Positions 60,901-64,000 of a stretch of 64,000 nt of DNA are shown one piece after another. The DNA is taken from positions 82,939 to 146,938 of the forward strand of contig NCSJ02000081.1 of NCBI GenBank assembly GCA_002812745.2, written 5' to 3'. A program made the translations under genes and the position numbers. The notes beneath the pieces were generated by a model that saw nothing but the letters and a program-made list of their open reading frames with translations, made no database searches and had not been told where the DNA came from. Positions within the stretch are counted from its first letter, which is position 1; every line of letters starts with the position of its first letter. The DNA is from Scytalidium lignicola (lineage: Eukaryota > Ascomycota > Leotiomycetes).

Positions 60901-63831
60901 TAGCAGAACTATTTTTATAACATATTATTAAAGATTTTAGTATTCTGAAAAGTATAGTCTTAGACTAAGGACTCTAATTTATTAATAAGTTTTAAGCCTT
61001 CTTATATTTCTACTTACAAGTATAAAGACACTTATTGACAACGTTTTACCCTTAAAGTAATAAACAAACAAAAGTCTAGAATCAAACATTAAAACATTAT
61101 TTATAAGTGTTTTGTTTATATAAGCAAAACAATTAAACATCAAAGTTGACTCTTATAAAATTCACATATAATAATAATGTTTATAATATTATTAACATAA
61201 CTCCTTTTTACAATATGTATAATTATAACCTCAAGATCTAAGTCAATGTTAAGAACAACATTATAAAAGGAAGAGTAATTACTATGTAAGAAAGGATAAA
61301 AACATTATNAAAAAGAAAAAGAAACAATGACAAAGTAATAATAAGAAATTATAAAAGTACAAAAGAAGTATTATAACAAAAAATAAAAGCTAATAACATT
61401 TAAGATAAGTAATTTTATAATGATTTCTACGAAGAATCTACAATAACAAAGACTTAATAAGAAGTTGTCAGATTAATATCTAAGACTATTAGAGGTAGTC
61501 TAGGTTATAAGTAATAACCTTGTGTATAAACTGAAGTTACCCTCTAAAATAAGAGTATACTTAGTCTTCTACATATCCCTCCTTGAACTATATCACCATA
61601 AATCTAGTATAATGTTGAAGTTCCTAGAAGGAGAAGCTGTTGATAATTAAAATGAATAGGAGGTTAAAACTATCCTAGATTATAAAGTCAAGAAGAATAG
61701 AACTTAACAATACCTTATAAGGTAAAAAGGATTCTTACTAGCAGAAGATACTTAAGAGTTACTAAAACACTTATAAAATGTTATGAAAAAGCTTAAAGAA
61801 TATAAAAAACAGTATGAACAATTACTTATAAAAGAAGTAACCTCCTTGAAATCAATATAATAGAAAGTTATAAGGAAAAGGGGTAAGAAGTAAAAAAGGT
61901 TGAATTAAGATTAAAGTGTTTAAAGGCAAAGAGTTATCTACTTAATAATAATACTTATAAGTATTCTTATACTTATGCTTCTTCTTCTTCAACAGAGGGC
62001 TATCATCCCCTTTGTTATCTTTACTATTACTATTATTATCTTTACTATTACTGCTATTACCATTAACAAGGTTATTAGGCTAAATAAGAGAAGTTACAAA
62101 CTTATTATCTTTAAACCAAAGATAATACCTTGAAGAGGCAAGAGGAGGACTAAGTACAAGGCTAGTAAGGAGTATTACATCAAGGATTAAGACTAGGACA
62201 AGCATCATTAACTTAGAATACTTGTTAATAAAGTAAACAAAGTAATAATAAGAAGTAATAAGAATATTACCCCTTTATACTCTTAAAAGATAAGAACAGG
62301 CAAGATAACAAATTAAAGAGATAAGAGAATTATTGTTATTATTATTATTTAACTCTTCTAACTTGCTTAACTTAACATCCTCTGAAGAGAATGTATCTTT
62401 GTCAGAGGATATATTATTGTTAAAGAGATTTACTTGTAAAATATCAATAATACACTAGCCAAAAGGGAAAGAAGAAAAAATACTTATTATCTCTTGAATA
62501 ATGTTATTTAAAACTTTGAGATAATTATTAACACTTCTCAAGATCTTACTAATTATGCTTAGCTTATCATTATCTATCTTTTCCTTCTTGATTTCCTAGT
62601 AAAGTATATTCTTGATATGTTTAGTATATTTATGTTATACTACTTAAAGGGCAATAACAGTTATAACATTACTTGTTATCACCTGGTCAACAAGTTAAAG
62701 TAGCTTATTCATATAATAGTAATACTCCTTAAGAACTTTTTTTATACNTTTTTATGCTTACAAGTGTACTCTTCATACTTGTTACTAGTTTGTAAAGTAA
62801 AATACTTGAGGTTAAGTTAAGTAGATAAAGACTTATTGTATTATAAGTAGTAAGAATGTATAAGTTTTTTTGTGTTTTTTTAGCTATAATAAGCTAATTA
62901 TATGTTAGTCAAAGAGTTAATGAAGATAAATAAGGGAAACTTACTTAAAAGTTAAGAGATTTAACAAGAAAGATTATAAAAGTTAGTCAAAGAGTTCTTA
63001 ACATATTAAAAGAGAGAAAGGTGAAAAGAAGAGAAGTAAAGTACTTATATAGTCATAATTGAAAGTAGAGAACAGTAGATGATAAAACAAGTATTTGTAC
63101 AATACTACTTAAAGCTTAACTTTAAGCTTCAAAGAATTAAAGGAGAGGAAAACTTACCTTGTAAAGGTAATGGATAAGGTAATAAAAAGAGAAAAGGAAA
63201 AGAAAAAGAGTAATAAGGAGAGTTTATATAAACCTTTGAAAATGTTAATAATTATATATTATACTTTGTTTATTTAAGAATTTTAGAATATTTATTAATC
63301 TTTACTTAATTTTATAATAATCTAAGAATTACTTTATAAGATTATTATACTAAGAGAATACTTATATTTAATTATGATTAGAAAGCTTAATACTAGGAAT
63401 AACTTTATGTTTGTTATATTTAAGTATTTTGTATTTACTATATTTAACTTTACATTATTAACAATAAAGGGAAGTAAGCAAAATATTAGATTTTCACTTA
63501 AGATTTACACCTTTTCAAAAGGATTNAAAAAAGTTAACAATTAAAAGGTATAAGAGAAATAATAGAGTTATATCTACATACATGTGTAAAGCTTGTCATT
63601 AGTATAGAAAACTTGTATATTATAACATTAAAAGGATATTAAAGAGGTATATTAACTTAAAGGCATTATAATATCAAGTTATTAAACAAAAACATTATTT
63701 TAAGATCTTCACATTTAAAAGAAGTATAGGATTCAAGAATGATCTTTGTATTTATAAACCTTAGGAAAAGTATTAGAGAATACTAAGGGCTTATAACTTT
63801 TAAGGATAAGAGCTTCAAGAGGGAAGGATAA
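57988..63831 (+). mobile_element. Internal region of the third LTR element, heavily RIP-degraded
   Basis: Lies between two matching LTRs in direct orientation. The first few hundred bases after the LTR keep some GC (near 58060-58150, coding-like in the sense QRTTRKANAGL). Beyond that it is AT-rich with no open frame, so gag and pol cannot be placed. A trinucleotide-like tract (repeats of CTATTA and TTATCTTTA) lies at 62010-62070. The length of 5.8 kb fits an LTR retrotransposon. Confidence 0.55.
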
Positions 63832-64000
63832 TGTTAAAGCCTGGATCATAAAGCTTAGGAAGTGTATGTAGTACATTAAGCACATGAACAGAGTATTAAG
63901 ATAAGGGCTTATTTTAAGAGTATACAAAACTCAACATATATAAGAATAACTTAAGTAATCATTATAATTTGAATTCTTCAGGAATTAGTTTAGAGAATAG
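63832..64000 (+). repeat. 3' LTR of the third LTR element, cut by the window end
   Basis: Starts TGTTAAAGCCTGGATCATAA and follows 57745-57913 position by position to the window end (shared CTTCAGGAATTAGTTT). Differences are mostly G-to-A and C-to-T relative to the left copy. Confidence 0.75.

Overview
The window comes from a filamentous ascomycete, Pezizomycotina and probably Leotiomycetes (lineage from gene content only, low certainty). The evidence is: short introns (about 44-80 nt) with GTAAGT-like donors and CTAAC-like branch points; Zn2Cys6 regulators; HeLo-domain and F-box proteins; and a two-compartment genome in which normal-GC gene islands sit beside AT-rich blocks of repeat-induced point mutation (RIP)-damaged transposons. 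I saw no rRNA, tRNA or CRISPR array.

Layout. 1-1.7 kb is AT-rich repeat debris. 2.0-39.2 kb is a gene island. In order it holds: an NmrA-like oxidoreductase (+); a broken SDR pseudogene (+); a multi-pass membrane protein (-); a nirA/nit-4-like Zn2Cys6 regulator (-); a Tc1/mariner element with perfect 32-bp inverted ends plus a second Tc1 fragment; a six-exon SDR (-) divergent from an MFS sugar transporter (+); an EthD-like alpha/beta-barrel protein (-); a 1297-aa kinase-Sel1-ankyrin protein (-) divergent from a HeLo-pseudokinase protein (+); a RIP-killed Myb/SANT-like gene (+); a short F-box protein (-); and a Zn2Cys6 regulator (+), a fructosyl-amino-acid oxidase (-) and an MFS transporter (+) that look like a small catabolic cluster. 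39.3-64 kb is almost entirely transposons: a hAT remnant, a Ty1/Copia element (-), a chromodomain Ty3/Gypsy element (+) split by a second Gypsy (-), a RIP-degraded cysteine-motif ORF, and a third LTR element running off the end.

Most interesting is the pair at 20.6-26.7 kb. One protein joins a HeLo domain (the fungal cell-death domain compared with the MLKL four-helix bundle) to a kinase fold that lacks both catalytic aspartates. It is transcribed head-to-head, 271 bp away, from a protein with a complete-looking kinase domain followed by Sel1 and ankyrin repeats. In outline this resembles an animal RIPK-MLKL necroptosis pair and could be a kinase-controlled fungal regulated-cell-death or allorecognition module. 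The domains are read from sequence; the partnership is inference.

Gene models were built by hand. For every spliced gene the exon phases add up to one open frame. The N characters are of two kinds. Isolated Ns usually sit beside A/T homopolymers and behave like uncertain extra bases (one falsely breaks the HeLo gene). Dense Ns in the transposons look like collapsed, differently mutated repeat copies.
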